Source of the DNA: Bacteroidales bacterium | GTDB lineage: Bacteria > Bacteroidota > Bacteroidia > Bacteroidales > Muribaculaceae | Length of the DNA: 64,000 bases | Direction of reading: 5' to 3' | Assembly (NCBI GenBank): GCA_004557825.1 | Contig: SFFL01000002.1 | Span: 62,001 to 126,000 of the forward strand | Part shown: in pieces, positions 41,696 through 51,701 of the stretch | Layout of the letters: each line of letters starts with the position of its first letter | Position numbering within the stretch: the stretch's first letter is position 1 | The notes under the pieces: model-generated | What the model was told of the DNA's origin: nothing | Database searches by the model: none | The model's input: the letters and a program-made list of their open reading frames with translations, nothing else | Program-made: the position numbers and the translations under genes

Positions 41696-44600
41696 ATGAA
41701 AAATTTACTCAAATCCTTCCTTATAATCATTATTCTACTGGGGACAGCCCCTCTGCCTCTGCAGGCTCAGCCTGACAGGCAGCAGGTGGCCCCGCCCAAT
41801 GTGACCGTCTCCGCCGACAATCTCTCGGTAAAGGATGTGCTCGACAAAATCGAAAAGCAGTCAGGGTATATTTTCGTATACCAGAAAGGCTCGGTCGACA
41901 CCTCCCGCAAAGTGTCGGTGAATCTGGTCAAGAAAAGCATCGACGATGTGCTCAAAGAGCTCTTCGCCGATACCAACGTGGAGTGGAGCATCAAAGACCG
42001 CCAGGTGATGCTCCGCCAGAAAGCCAAAAAGGATGCGCCGGCTAAGGAGTCGGCAGCATCCAAAGGCCATAAACGCCACCTAACCGGTACAATTACCGAC
42101 TCCGCTCTGGGCGAGCCGCTCATCGGAGCCTCGGTGATTGTGAAAGGCAAAAAGACCGGTACTACAACCGACATCGACGGTAACTACTCTATCGAAGTAG
42201 GCCCCAACGATGAAATCACGGTATCTTACGTAGGCTACTCGCCGCAGACCCTCGCCGTAGGCGACCTGGGTGTGCTCGATATAAAGATGTCGCCCGACGA
42301 CAAGATGCTCTCCGAAGTAGTGGTAGTGGGCGCCGGCACACAGCAGAAAGTGTCGGTCACCGGCTCCATCGCATCGGTCAAAGGTGCCGAGCTGCGCGCT
42401 CCCTCCTCCTCTCTTACCTCCAACTTCGCAGGTAAGCTTGCAGGTGTGATCTCCAACACCACCTCCGGCGAACCCGGCTCCTCCAGCGAATTCTACATCC
42501 GCGGCGTGGGAACCTTCGGCGGCCGCGCCACTCCTCTGATTCTGCTCGACGACATCGAAATCTCCACCGCCGACCTCAACCGTCTGCCCGCCGAGTCGAT
42601 CGCCAGCTTCTCGATTCTGAAGGATGCCTCCGCCACCGCCATCTACGGTGCCCGCGGCGCCAACGGTGTCATGCTCATCACCACCAAGAAAGGTGAGGAG
42701 AACACCCGCGCCAAAATCAACGTCACCCTCGAAGCTTCTTTCCTCAAGCCGGTAAAGCGTGTGGAATATGTCGACGGTGCACGCTGGATGGAGATGTACA
42801 ACGAAGCCCAGGTGGCCCGCACCCCTACCGCCACCCCCAAGTATTCGCAGGACGCCATCAACTACACCCGCAGCGGCGTAAACCCTTACGTTTACCCCAA
42901 TGTCGACTGGTATGACCTGATGTTCAGCGACGCCACCTACAACCAGCGCGCCAACGTCAACCTCACCGGCGGCGGCTCGAAGGTGACTTATTACATGGCC
43001 CTCCAGATCAACCACGACTCCGGTATTCTCAAGGTGCCCGAAACCTACAGCTTCGATTCCAACATCAACGACTGGAACTATATCTTCCAGAACAATATCA
43101 GCTACAAGCCCACCTCAACCACTACCATCGACCTGCACCTCAACGCGCAGTTCGGCAACCGTCGCGGCCCGGGCACAAGCACTTCCGGCCTCTTCAACGC
43201 CGTATATATGACCAACCCGGTCTGCTTCCCCGCTTTCTTCCCCAATGAAAGCGACGTGAATCACATCCGCTTCGGCAACTCGGTGCTCACCGGCTCGCGC
43301 CTCAATATAAACCCCTATGCCGAGATGATGAAATCCTACAAAGAGGTCAACTACTCCACCATCAACGCATCGCTCACCGGCAAACAGAAACTCGACTTCA
43401 TCACCGAAGGCCTTGCTTTCTCGGTGCTCGTGAATATGAAGAGCTACGCCGAGTCGAGCTACATCAACACCATCGATCCCTACTACTATCGCGTGATGCC
43501 CAACTCCTGGGATGCCTCCGACCCCGGCTTCTATATGACCGAGAGCCTCCAGAAAGGTACCGACTACATCGCTCAAGGCGGCATCAACCGCTACAGCGAC
43601 CGCACTTTCTACCTCGACGCCCGCCTCACCTACAACCGCCGCTTCAACAAGGACCACAACGTATCCGGTATGCTTATGTATATGATGCGTGAATTCCGCA
43701 GCGACGTGCTCCCCAACCGCAACCAGGGTCTGTCGGGCCGCTTCACCTACGATTACAAATACCGCTACCTGGCCGAGGTGAACTTCGGTTACAACGGTAC
43801 CGAACGTCTCGACAAGGGTCACCGCTTTGAATTCTTCCCCGCCGTTTCGCTCGGCTGGGTGCCCTCCAACGAAACATGGTGGGAGCCGATGAGCAATTAC
43901 ATCAACCACCTGAAAGTCCGCGCATCCTACGGTCTGGTAGGTTCCGACGAAACAGGTCTGCTGGCCGGTGCCGCTCACTTCCTCTACCGCAATGAAATCA
44001 TTATGAACGCCGGCGGCCCCTACTGGACCGGTCCCTATCACGGCGACGTGAGCGAGCAATACCGCCGCGGTCCCGGTTTCTCCCGCTTCGCTGTGGAGAA
44101 TGCAGGCTGGGAAAGAGCCAAGAAGTTTGATATCGGTCTCGACATCGAGCTGTTCCGCGACCTGAGCATCACATTCGACTACTTCGACGACCGCCGCTCC
44201 AACATTCTGCAGAAGCGCAGCTCCTGGCCTGTAATCCTCGGCTGGTGCAGCGCCACTCCCTGGGGCAACGTCGGCAAGGTGTCGAACCGAGGCTTCGAGC
44301 TGAGCGCCAACTGGACTCACCGCTTCAACGACGACCTCTCCGTCGACCTCCGAGGCAACTTCACCTACACCGAGAACAAATATGTCTACAACGACGAGCC
44401 TGACTATCCCTACGTATGGCAGACCCGCACCGGCAAACCCCTCTCGGCCACCTACGGCTACATCGCCGACGGCCTCTTTGTCGACGAAGCCGACATCGCC
44501 AACTCCCCCTCGCAGCAGTCGCTCGGCTCCACCCCGATGCCCGGTGATATCAAGTACCGCGACATCGACGGCGACGGCATTATCACCGACCAGGATCAGG

Positions 44601-45082
44601 TGATGATCTCGAAATATGGACCCCAGCCCCGCATTCAGTATGGTATCGGTGCCAACGTGATGTGGAAGAAATGGGACTTCGGCGTGTTCTTCAACGGTTC
44701 GGCCAAGCGCACCATTATGATCGACGGCATCGCTCCCTTCTGCTCGGGCGAATCCAACCAGGACCGCAACATTATGCAGTTCATCGCCGACGACTACTGG
44801 AGCGAAAGCAATCCCCGCGCCGACGCTGCCTACCCCCGTCTGGGCATCAGCCGCCCGCAGGTAGCCGGCAACCTCGTATCATCCACCTTCTGGATGCGCA
44901 ACGGCTCCTTCATCCGCTTCAAGACACTCGAGATCGGATATTCCTTCCCCTTCGTGCGTGTATACTTCAGCGGCGACAACCTCGCCGTATGGGGCCCCTT
45001 CAAGCACTGGGATCCCGAGCTTTCCTATAACTCTTATCCTCTGCAGCGCACTTTCAATATCGGCGCACAATTCCACTTCTAA
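41696..45082 (+). CDS. SusC/RagA TonB-dependent outer-membrane transporter with STN domain
   Basis: The 1128-residue protein has a signal peptide (MKNLLKSFLIIIILLG...LQAQ), an STN signalling domain (VTVSADNLSVKDVLDKIEKQ, about 35-90), a carboxypeptidase-D-like domain (GTITDSALGEPLIGASVIVK, about 132-215), a plug (VVVGAGTQQKVSVTGSIASV, about 210-330) and a 22-strand barrel ending FNIGAQFHF. SusC proteins import glycans with a SusD lid, driven by TonB. The STN domain means it also signals to FecR. It is 9 nt after fecR and 15 nt before susD. Confidence 0.97.
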   Translation: MKNLLKSFLIIIILLGTAPLPLQAQPDRQQVAPPNVTVSADNLSVKDVLDKIEKQSGYIFVYQKGSVDTSRKVSVNLVKKSIDDVLKELFADTNVEWSIKDRQVMLRQKAKKDAPAKESAASKGHKRHLTGTITDSALGEPLIGASVIVKGKKTGTTTDIDGNYSIEVGPNDEITVSYVGYSPQTLAVGDLGVLDIKMSPDDKMLSEVVVVGAGTQQKVSVTGSIASVKGAELRAPSSSLTSNFAGKLAGVISNTTSGEPGSSSEFYIRGVGTFGGRATPLILLDDIEISTADLNRLPAESIASFSILKDASATAIYGARGANGVMLITTKKGEENTRAKINVTLEASFLKPVKRVEYVDGARWMEMYNEAQVARTPTATPKYSQDAINYTRSGVNPYVYPNVDWYDLMFSDATYNQRANVNLTGGGSKVTYYMALQINHDSGILKVPETYSFDSNINDWNYIFQNNISYKPTSTTTIDLHLNAQFGNRRGPGTSTSGLFNAVYMTNPVCFPAFFPNESDVNHIRFGNSVLTGSRLNINPYAEMMKSYKEVNYSTINASLTGKQKLDFITEGLAFSVLVNMKSYAESSYINTIDPYYYRVMPNSWDASDPGFYMTESLQKGTDYIAQGGINRYSDRTFYLDARLTYNRRFNKDHNVSGMLMYMMREFRSDVLPNRNQGLSGRFTYDYKYRYLAEVNFGYNGTERLDKGHRFEFFPAVSLGWVPSNETWWEPMSNYINHLKVRASYGLVGSDETGLLAGAAHFLYRNEIIMNAGGPYWTGPYHGDVSEQYRRGPGFSRFAVENAGWERAKKFDIGLDIELFRDLSITFDYFDDRRSNILQKRSSWPVILGWCSATPWGNVGKVSNRGFELSANWTHRFNDDLSVDLRGNFTYTENKYVYNDEPDYPYVWQTRTGKPLSATYGYIADGLFVDEADIANSPSQQSLGSTPMPGDIKYRDIDGDGIITDQDQVMISKYGPQPRIQYGIGANVMWKKWDFGVFFNGSAKRTIMIDGIAPFCSGESNQDRNIMQFIADDYWSESNPRADAAYPRLGISRPQVAGNLVSSTFWMRNGSFIRFKTLEIGYSFPFVRVYFSGDNLAVWGPFKHWDPELSYNSYPLQRTFNIGAQFHF

Positions 45083-45097
45083 CCGCGATTCCTTAAA

Positions 45098-47038
45098 ATG
45101 AACACCATAAAATACTTCAAGACATTGGCAGCCTCGGCGCTGCTGGCATTTGCTTCGGCAGGATGCACCGACTATCTCGATGTGGTGCCCCCCGAAACCG
45201 CCGACCTGCCCGACGCGATGAAGGACAAGCAGGATGCTATCGACTTCCTGTACTCCTGCTATTCGATCTGCTCCTATAACAACGGCTTCGCCTCAGTCGG
45301 CGCCCACGAGTCGTCGACCGACGAATTTGCTCACCCCGTGCTCTGGGGCCGTCTGAGCCAGGTCACCGCCTGGAATCAGCTCTCCTCATCCACCGTGCCC
45401 AACAATGCGCTGTGGAATCTTCCCTGGTCGGAGTGCTACAGCGCCATCGGCGTTTGCCACTTCTTCGAGAAGACCCTGGCCGAGAACAACCCCAAGGGCT
45501 GCACCACCGCCGACATCAACCGCTGGATGGCCGAGATTAAGTTCCTCAAAGCCTACTATCACTTCCGCGTACTCGAATCCTACGGTCCCTGCCCCATCAT
45601 CGACCACTACTACGGCAGCGACACTCAGAAAGAGGATATCCCCGGCCGCTCGCACTTCGACTACTGCGTGGACCGCATCGTACAGTGGCTCGACGAAGCC
45701 GCTGCCGTGCTCCCCGCCACTGTGGAGAACTCCGAGCTTGGCCGCGCCACTTCCACCATCGCACTGGCTCTGAAAGGCCGCGTGCTCCTATACGCCGCAT
45801 CACCCCTCTGGAACGGCTCATTCCCCTGGGATAACTTCCGCAACGTCAACTACGAGACTCCCGGCTACGGCCTCGAGCTGGTAAGCCACCAGTACAGCCG
45901 CGAGAAATGGGTACGTGCCCGCCAGGCTTGCCAGGAAGCGCTCGACTACGCGCTCACCCAGGGCAACCGCGCTTTCTACACCGAAGCTCAGGCCGAAATC
46001 CAGCGCCAGAACGATGAGGTGCCCCTGCCCAACATCCCCGGCACCGACGAGGAATTCCGCCGCCACGTGATGCACATCCGCTATGCCAACACCGCCGTGG
46101 AGACCGAAGGCAACCGCGAGGTGGTATGGGGCGTAATCTCCAACCCCGATATGTACCCCTTCTGGTTCGGCGACCACTGCCCCCACAATGTGCTCTCGCT
46201 GAGCGATGGCGGCCGCGCCGGCGGCATCACCGCCCTCTCTCCGCTGCTCTACACCGTGGAGCACTTCTACACCCGCAACGGTATCCTGCCCAAGGATGAC
46301 CCCGAGGTGCCCAACTCCCGCTGGTTTGAATCGGCAGGTCTCACCGACCACGAGCGCATCATCACTCTCTGCGACAAGCGCGAACCCCGATTCTACGCCT
46401 GCATCTCTTTCGACGGCGACGAGTACACCCAGCTTATCTGCGACGGCCATCCCCTCATCGTCGACAACCTCAACTCTATGGCTCAGGGCTACAACCCCGA
46501 CCTCTACAACCAGGACAACTCCACCACCGGTTTCTATTGCAAGAAGTGGTGCGAGCCTTCCTTCAAGATCAGCATCAACGGCAGCTGGAACGGCCGCCGC
46601 TCCCCCGCCCGTCTGATCCGTCTCTCGGAGCTGTATCTCAACCTGGCCGAATGCGAGGCTGAGCTGGGCAACACCGACGCCGCCCTCAAGGCTGTCAACG
46701 CCGTGCGCACCCACAACCACATCCCCGAGCTCACCACCGAGAATCTCGGCTCGATGTCGCTCATCGACTGGATCCGCAACGAGCGCTTCGTGGAGCTGTG
46801 GGGCGAAAGCCACCGCTACTACGACGCCCGCCGCTGGATGATCGCTCCCGAGGTATTCCGCAGCGGTGCCCGCGAAGGCCTCAACGCCCTGGCTAAGAAA
46901 GACCCCACCTTCGAGGAATTCAACCAGCGCACAAAAGTGGACCAGCCCTTTGCCTGGGACACCCGCATGTATCTGCTTCCCATCAACGTAAGCGAAGTGT
47001 ATAACAATCCTCAACTTATCCAAGCTCCCAACTACTAA
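45098..47038 (+). CDS. SusD/RagB glycan-binding lipoprotein
   Basis: The 646-residue lipoprotein (lipobox FASAGC|TDYLDV) has the SusD N-terminal start PPETADLP, TPR-like helices with AEIKFLKAYYHFRVLESYGP, and the C-terminal RLIRLSELYLNLAECEAELG, IRNERFVELWGESHRYYDAR signature. It caps the SusC barrel and presents oligosaccharide. The stop is 3 nt before the next start. Confidence 0.97.
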   Translation: MNTIKYFKTLAASALLAFASAGCTDYLDVVPPETADLPDAMKDKQDAIDFLYSCYSICSYNNGFASVGAHESSTDEFAHPVLWGRLSQVTAWNQLSSSTVPNNALWNLPWSECYSAIGVCHFFEKTLAENNPKGCTTADINRWMAEIKFLKAYYHFRVLESYGPCPIIDHYYGSDTQKEDIPGRSHFDYCVDRIVQWLDEAAAVLPATVENSELGRATSTIALALKGRVLLYAASPLWNGSFPWDNFRNVNYETPGYGLELVSHQYSREKWVRARQACQEALDYALTQGNRAFYTEAQAEIQRQNDEVPLPNIPGTDEEFRRHVMHIRYANTAVETEGNREVVWGVISNPDMYPFWFGDHCPHNVLSLSDGGRAGGITALSPLLYTVEHFYTRNGILPKDDPEVPNSRWFESAGLTDHERIITLCDKREPRFYACISFDGDEYTQLICDGHPLIVDNLNSMAQGYNPDLYNQDNSTTGFYCKKWCEPSFKISINGSWNGRRSPARLIRLSELYLNLAECEAELGNTDAALKAVNAVRTHNHIPELTTENLGSMSLIDWIRNERFVELWGESHRYYDARRWMIAPEVFRSGAREGLNALAKKDPTFEEFNQRTKVDQPFAWDTRMYLLPINVSEVYNNPQLIQAPNY

Positions 47039-47041
47039 ACC

Positions 47042-48628
47042 ATGACACCCAAATATATCATCCCGGCACTTTCGCTGGCTGCGGCTATGGCCGTGGCGTC
47101 GACCTCCTGCTCCGACATCGGCGACGACTACAGCTCAATCGTGCCCGCCCAATACAACAACTCCATCACCATCAAGGAGAGCGGCCTCATAGAGGTGCCC
47201 ATGTCGGTGGCCGACGGGCAGTACTGCTATGAAGTGCCCCTGCTGAAGAATGGCGTGGCCATTCAGTCGGAAGCCGAAATCGTCCTCGATGTGATGAACC
47301 AGGAGTGGATCGACGAGAACTACAACAACACCCAGGGCACGCACTACCGCGTAATCCCCGCCACGATGTACACCATCCACGACTATCATATCACCATCCG
47401 CCCCGGCCAGTCGGGCTGCTCGGCCCGCGTGACCTTCGACGCTCCCCACATCTTCAATGAGATGCAGAAGCCCGAAAACGACGGCTACGACATGGTGGTG
47501 CCCCTGCGCATCGTCTCCGCCAACGAGACCGTCAACTCCGCCCGCTCCCTGGCTATCCTCCACGCCGTGGTCAGCCCCGTGGTTGTCAGCCTCCAGGATG
47601 AGCGCCAGAAAATCAAAATCAACGACGACGGCTCCGCCACTACCGCTACTTTCGTAATCGAGAAGCGCGGCGAATACACCTCGAAAGTGCATTTCGACGT
47701 GATGTCGGCCGACTATCTGGAGCAGAATTACTCCATCCCCGAGGATATCAACTACCGCATCCTCTCCCCCTCCACTTATCAGATGGAGGCCGATGTGGAG
47801 ATTCCCGCCGAAGCAACCTTCCTCAATCACCCCGTCACCTTCGATGCCGCTGCCATCAGCTCGCTCATCGAGGCCAACCCCGACTACACCTTCGTGCTCC
47901 CGCTGATTATGACGTCGGCAACCGAGGGTACTGTCACCGACCGTTCCGAGATTCTGCTCATCTGCAACTCGCACGAATACACATTCATCGACGTGACCGA
48001 CCGCACCGGCTGGAAAGTAGCTTACGGCACAATCGCAATGCCCTACGGCCGCTACGACTTTATATTCGACGGTGTTGAGGACGGCGAAGGCTGGATGAGC
48101 TACATCAACGACAATTTCCCCAACTCGCAGAACCTTGGCCGCCCCTACGTGGTGGTGGATATGGGCAACCGCTCTATGGTGGGCGAAATCGGCGTGAAGC
48201 TCGGCCACAACAACGGCTATTACGATGTGATTCCCTACGGTATCGACTTCTACATCACCACAGCCACTGATCTCGACCCGAAGCTCACATACACCGAAGA
48301 GGGTCTGCTCAACTCCCGGGGCAACTGGGGCAATGACGTTTCCGTCTCCGACGAATACATCGCCCTCGACACACGCCTGCGCGAGTTCGACGCCACAGTC
48401 GACTGGGTCAAGGTCGGCTCAATCACCGGCCTGCGCAACGAGCCTTCGGCCTGCGGCACCTACTGGATCACAGTTCCTCCCGCCGTGCTCAACCGCGCCA
48501 TCATGTCGCGCTACATCAAGGTGGTTCTAATTCCACAGCTTCCCTCTTCCGAGGCCGGCAACCGCTCGAAGATTCACGAACTGTATATGCGCCGCGTCGG
48601 CACTATCGACGGCAATCCGGTATATTAA
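47042..48628 (+). CDS. DUF1735-type surface glycan-binding lipoprotein
   Basis: The 528-residue lipoprotein (lipobox ASTSC|SDIG) has two DUF1735-like beta-sandwich domains (about 40-170 with SGLIEVPMSVADGQYCYEVP, and about 175-310 with SPVVVSLQDERQKIKINDDG) and a C-terminal domain (about 318-528). The last starts FIDVTDRTGWKVAYGTIAMP, contains YYDVIPYGIDFYITTA and SRYIKVVLIPQLP, and ends MRRVGTIDGNPVY. It is homologous to the end of the fimbrillin-like protein. The position after SusD and the DUF1735 order fit a surface glycan-binding protein; the target is unknown. Confidence 0.87.
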   Translation: MTPKYIIPALSLAAAMAVASTSCSDIGDDYSSIVPAQYNNSITIKESGLIEVPMSVADGQYCYEVPLLKNGVAIQSEAEIVLDVMNQEWIDENYNNTQGTHYRVIPATMYTIHDYHITIRPGQSGCSARVTFDAPHIFNEMQKPENDGYDMVVPLRIVSANETVNSARSLAILHAVVSPVVVSLQDERQKIKINDDGSATTATFVIEKRGEYTSKVHFDVMSADYLEQNYSIPEDINYRILSPSTYQMEADVEIPAEATFLNHPVTFDAAAISSLIEANPDYTFVLPLIMTSATEGTVTDRSEILLICNSHEYTFIDVTDRTGWKVAYGTIAMPYGRYDFIFDGVEDGEGWMSYINDNFPNSQNLGRPYVVVDMGNRSMVGEIGVKLGHNNGYYDVIPYGIDFYITTATDLDPKLTYTEEGLLNSRGNWGNDVSVSDEYIALDTRLREFDATVDWVKVGSITGLRNEPSACGTYWITVPPAVLNRAIMSRYIKVVLIPQLPSSEAGNRSKIHELYMRRVGTIDGNPVY

Positions 48629-48652
48629 TCAAATCTAATACTTTCTAAATTA

Positions 48653-50152
48653 ATGAATCGCTATATATTCAAAACAGTCATTCTCTCCGGTGTTGTTGCA
48701 TTGGCGGGCGCCATTGGCCCCGCCTGCACCGAGAATGTGGAGATTCCCGATGCCCAGCCGGTAGCTGAACTTCCCGACTGGGAGGACAATGTCGACGGCT
48801 CGGTCTACGACTACACCCTCACCAATGCCCCGGAGACCCCCTACAACCACGATTACGCCAACTCTATGGTGCTGAAGCTCTTCATGGCGCGTCCCAACAC
48901 CGTAGAGGGCGGCTCCAACGTGTCGCTCACCTATGAGGATGCCCTCCGCGTAATCAAAGGTATCGACGAGATTTCGCGCGGCGTAAAGAAGATTGTCTAC
49001 CTCGTAGGCTGGCAGTACGACGGCCACGACTGGAAATATCCCGCATTCTTCGAGTTCAACGAAGCTCTCAAGCGCGATGAGGATGCCACCGCAGCCGACT
49101 CTTACCACTGGCTGCGCGAGGAGGCAAAGAAGTACAACACCGTAGTGAGCGTGCACGTGCTCCTTGGCGATGCTTACCCCAACTCTCCCCTCTGGCACGA
49201 ATATGTGAAGAACGGCTTCATCTGCCGCGACGCACAGGGCAACCTCACCCCCCTGGCCGTGTTCAACGGACAGCAGGTGTATAACGTAAACAACACCCGC
49301 GAATGGCAGAAGGGCGCCCTCCAGGCCCGTCTGGAGAAGCTCATCGACCTGTGCGACCTCAAGGATGCCGGCACAATCCACTTCGATGCATTCTTCGGCC
49401 GCGCAAGTGCCTACGACGACCTCACCGCCGAGGAAATGGAGGTGACTCTGCGCAAGGTGCTCCGCTGGATGCGCTCGAAAGGCATCGACGTCACCGCCGA
49501 GTTCTTCCACAACACCCAGCGCGTCGATCCCTTCTACGGTCTGCAGGCTTGCGCATGGTGGGACGACCGCACCCCTGCCGAGCGCATCGCCATGCCGCAG
49601 GGCCTGGCCGACGGCGGCAATATCGGCCGCTTCTCCCGCTGGGCCGAGGATATCTTCCTCTTCGGCGACTCCTACGGCGCTGAGAACGATTTCAACTTCG
49701 TCGACTACGACCCCACTCGCAACTGGGCTGCTGCCTGGGGCGCCGCAAAGCTGGGCATTGCCACTCAGGTGATTCCGATGCTCTACTTTCATCAGTCGCG
49801 CCCCATCGCCTACGACTCCTCGAAGAAGACCGTCACCTACGAGAACGGCACCGTCAGCGACTACAACAACCAGACCGTGCGCCACGGCAATGTGCTTCTG
49901 CGCGACCACGACAACACTTTCTTCCCCTTAGTGCAGACAAAGGATGGTGTGCCTGAAATTATGGCTTACTCCAAGAACGGCTACGCCAACCGCCGCTGGA
50001 CACTGCCCGACGATTGGAAGAATCTGACCTCCGTGGAAATGATTCCGCTCTCCGAAGAGGGCCTCGGCCAGTGTTCCACCCTCGCTGTCACCGACGGCAC
50101 CGTCACCCTCTCGCTCAACGCCAATTCTATGGTAATCCTCCGCAAACTCTAA
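48653..50152 (+). CDS. GH101-like (endo-alpha-N-acetylgalactosaminidase-type) lipoprotein, copy 1
   Basis: The 499-residue protein has lipobox AIGPAC|TE and a TIM-barrel-like region (about 85-400). VYLVGWQYDGHDWKYP, VSVHVLLGDAYPNSPLW and TIHFDAFFG resemble GH101 enzymes, which release O-glycans from Ser/Thr. Candidate catalytic residues are Asp245 in HFDAF and Glu283 in TAEFF. A beta-rich C-terminal region (about 400-499) follows. It is much shorter than classical GH101 proteins, so family membership is tentative and activity unproven; GH129-like enzymes are an alternative. It lies in the same operon as susCD and is followed 24 nt later by a paralogue. Confidence 0.7.
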   Translation: MNRYIFKTVILSGVVALAGAIGPACTENVEIPDAQPVAELPDWEDNVDGSVYDYTLTNAPETPYNHDYANSMVLKLFMARPNTVEGGSNVSLTYEDALRVIKGIDEISRGVKKIVYLVGWQYDGHDWKYPAFFEFNEALKRDEDATAADSYHWLREEAKKYNTVVSVHVLLGDAYPNSPLWHEYVKNGFICRDAQGNLTPLAVFNGQQVYNVNNTREWQKGALQARLEKLIDLCDLKDAGTIHFDAFFGRASAYDDLTAEEMEVTLRKVLRWMRSKGIDVTAEFFHNTQRVDPFYGLQACAWWDDRTPAERIAMPQGLADGGNIGRFSRWAEDIFLFGDSYGAENDFNFVDYDPTRNWAAAWGAAKLGIATQVIPMLYFHQSRPIAYDSSKKTVTYENGTVSDYNNQTVRHGNVLLRDHDNTFFPLVQTKDGVPEIMAYSKNGYANRRWTLPDDWKNLTSVEMIPLSEEGLGQCSTLAVTDGTVTLSLNANSMVILRKL

Positions 50153-50176
50153 CAAAAAAATACACCACGCAGTAAA

Positions 50177-51682
50177 ATGTTATCATCACTTTTTGTGTCC
50201 TGCGCAGTAGCTCTGGCAGCCGCAGCCCCCTCCGGGGCTGTGCCTGCCGGGGCTGCGCCTGCAGTATCCCCCGACTTCAACGTTCCCGCCACATCTTCCT
50301 CAGAGCTTCCCGACTGGGAAGACCACATCGACGGTTCGGTCTACGACTACACCGCCACTATGGCGCCTGAGACTCCCTACAATTTCGACTACAGCAATCT
50401 CCTGCTGGGCAAGCTCTTTATGGCCCGCCCGAAACCGGAGGGTGGCTCCAACGTGTCGCTTACCTTCGAGGATGCTCTTAAGGTAATCAAGGGTATCGAC
50501 GAACTATCGCGTGGCGTACAGAAGATTTTCTACCTCGTGGGCTGGCAGTACGACGGCCACGACTGGAAATACCCCGCATTCTTCGAGTTCAACGAAGCCC
50601 TCAAGCGCCCGCAGGACGCCACCGCCGCCGACTCTTACCGCTGGCTGCGCGAGGAGGCCAAGAAATACAACACCACCATTAGTGTGCATGTGCTCCTTGG
50701 CGATGCTTACGAGAACTCCCCCCTCTGGGAGCACTATCTGAAAAACGGCTTCATCTGCCGCGACAAAGATGGCAAGCCCACCCCGCTAGCGGTATTCAAC
50801 GGCCAGCAGGTGTATAATGTCAACAACACCGCCGAATGGAAGAAGGGTGCCCTGCAGGACCGCCTCACAAAGCTCATCGAGCTGTGCGACCTCAAGGATG
50901 CCGGCACTGTACACTTCGATGCTTTCTTCGGCCGTCCGAGCCCCTACGATAATCTCACCGCCCTGCAGATGGAGGAAACTCTCCGCAAGGTTATGCGCTG
51001 GCTCCGCTCCAACGGCATCGACCTCACCGCCGAGTTCTTCCACAACACCGAGCGCGTCGACCCCTTCTACGGTCTGCAGGCTTGCGCCTGGTGGGACGAC
51101 CGCACCCCTTACGAGCGCGTATCTATGCCCAAGGGCCTGGCCGATGGCGGCAATATAGGCCGTTTCCGCCGCTGGGATAAGGATATCTTCCTCTTCGGCG
51201 ACGCTTACGGCGCAGAGACCGACTTCAACTTCGTAGACCGTCCCGGCCACACCTGGGGCCAGGCATGGAATGAGGCCCGCCAGGGTATCGCCACTCAGCT
51301 CATCCCCATGCTCTACTATCGCCAGTCGAAGCCCGTCTCCTACGACGATAAGGCCGAGAAAGTAATCTATGAAAACGGCATCGTAGCCGACTGGGGCAAG
51401 CGCACCGTCACTCACGGCGACCTCCTCCTGCGCGACCACGACAACACTTTCTTCCCCCTGGTGCAGACCAAGGACAAGAAGCCCGAAATTATGGCTTACT
51501 CGAAGGAGGGTTACACCGACCGCACCTGGACTCTGCCCGCCGACTGGCGCAAAGTTTCCTCTGTGAAGGTGCTCCCCCTCACCGAGAACGGCTTCGGCAA
51601 GGCCACGACTCTCCCCGTGAAAAACGGCGCAGTCACCCTCTCGCTCCAGCCCAATTCTATCGTAATTCTCCAGAAACACTGA
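50177..51682 (+). CDS. GH101-like protein, tandem paralogue (copy 2)
   Basis: The 501-residue protein is closely similar to the preceding one throughout the mature part: ELPDWEDHIDGSVYDYTATM, VGWQYDGHDWKYPAFFEFNE, VHVLLGDAYENSPLW, VHFDAFFGRPSPYD and DLTAEFFHNTERVDPFYGL. Both candidate acidic residues are kept. The N-terminus differs: an Ala/Pro-rich signal region (LFVSCAVALAAAAPSG), so it may be lipidated at the early Cys or simply secreted. Divergence is mostly outside the barrel core, which suggests split substrates or locations after duplication. Confidence 0.7.
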   Translation: MLSSLFVSCAVALAAAAPSGAVPAGAAPAVSPDFNVPATSSSELPDWEDHIDGSVYDYTATMAPETPYNFDYSNLLLGKLFMARPKPEGGSNVSLTFEDALKVIKGIDELSRGVQKIFYLVGWQYDGHDWKYPAFFEFNEALKRPQDATAADSYRWLREEAKKYNTTISVHVLLGDAYENSPLWEHYLKNGFICRDKDGKPTPLAVFNGQQVYNVNNTAEWKKGALQDRLTKLIELCDLKDAGTVHFDAFFGRPSPYDNLTALQMEETLRKVMRWLRSNGIDLTAEFFHNTERVDPFYGLQACAWWDDRTPYERVSMPKGLADGGNIGRFRRWDKDIFLFGDAYGAETDFNFVDRPGHTWGQAWNEARQGIATQLIPMLYYRQSKPVSYDDKAEKVIYENGIVADWGKRTVTHGDLLLRDHDNTFFPLVQTKDKKPEIMAYSKEGYTDRTWTLPADWRKVSSVKVLPLTENGFGKATTLPVKNGAVTLSLQPNSIVILQKH

Positions 51683-51701
51683 TATTCCCCAACATCCAGA
51701 T

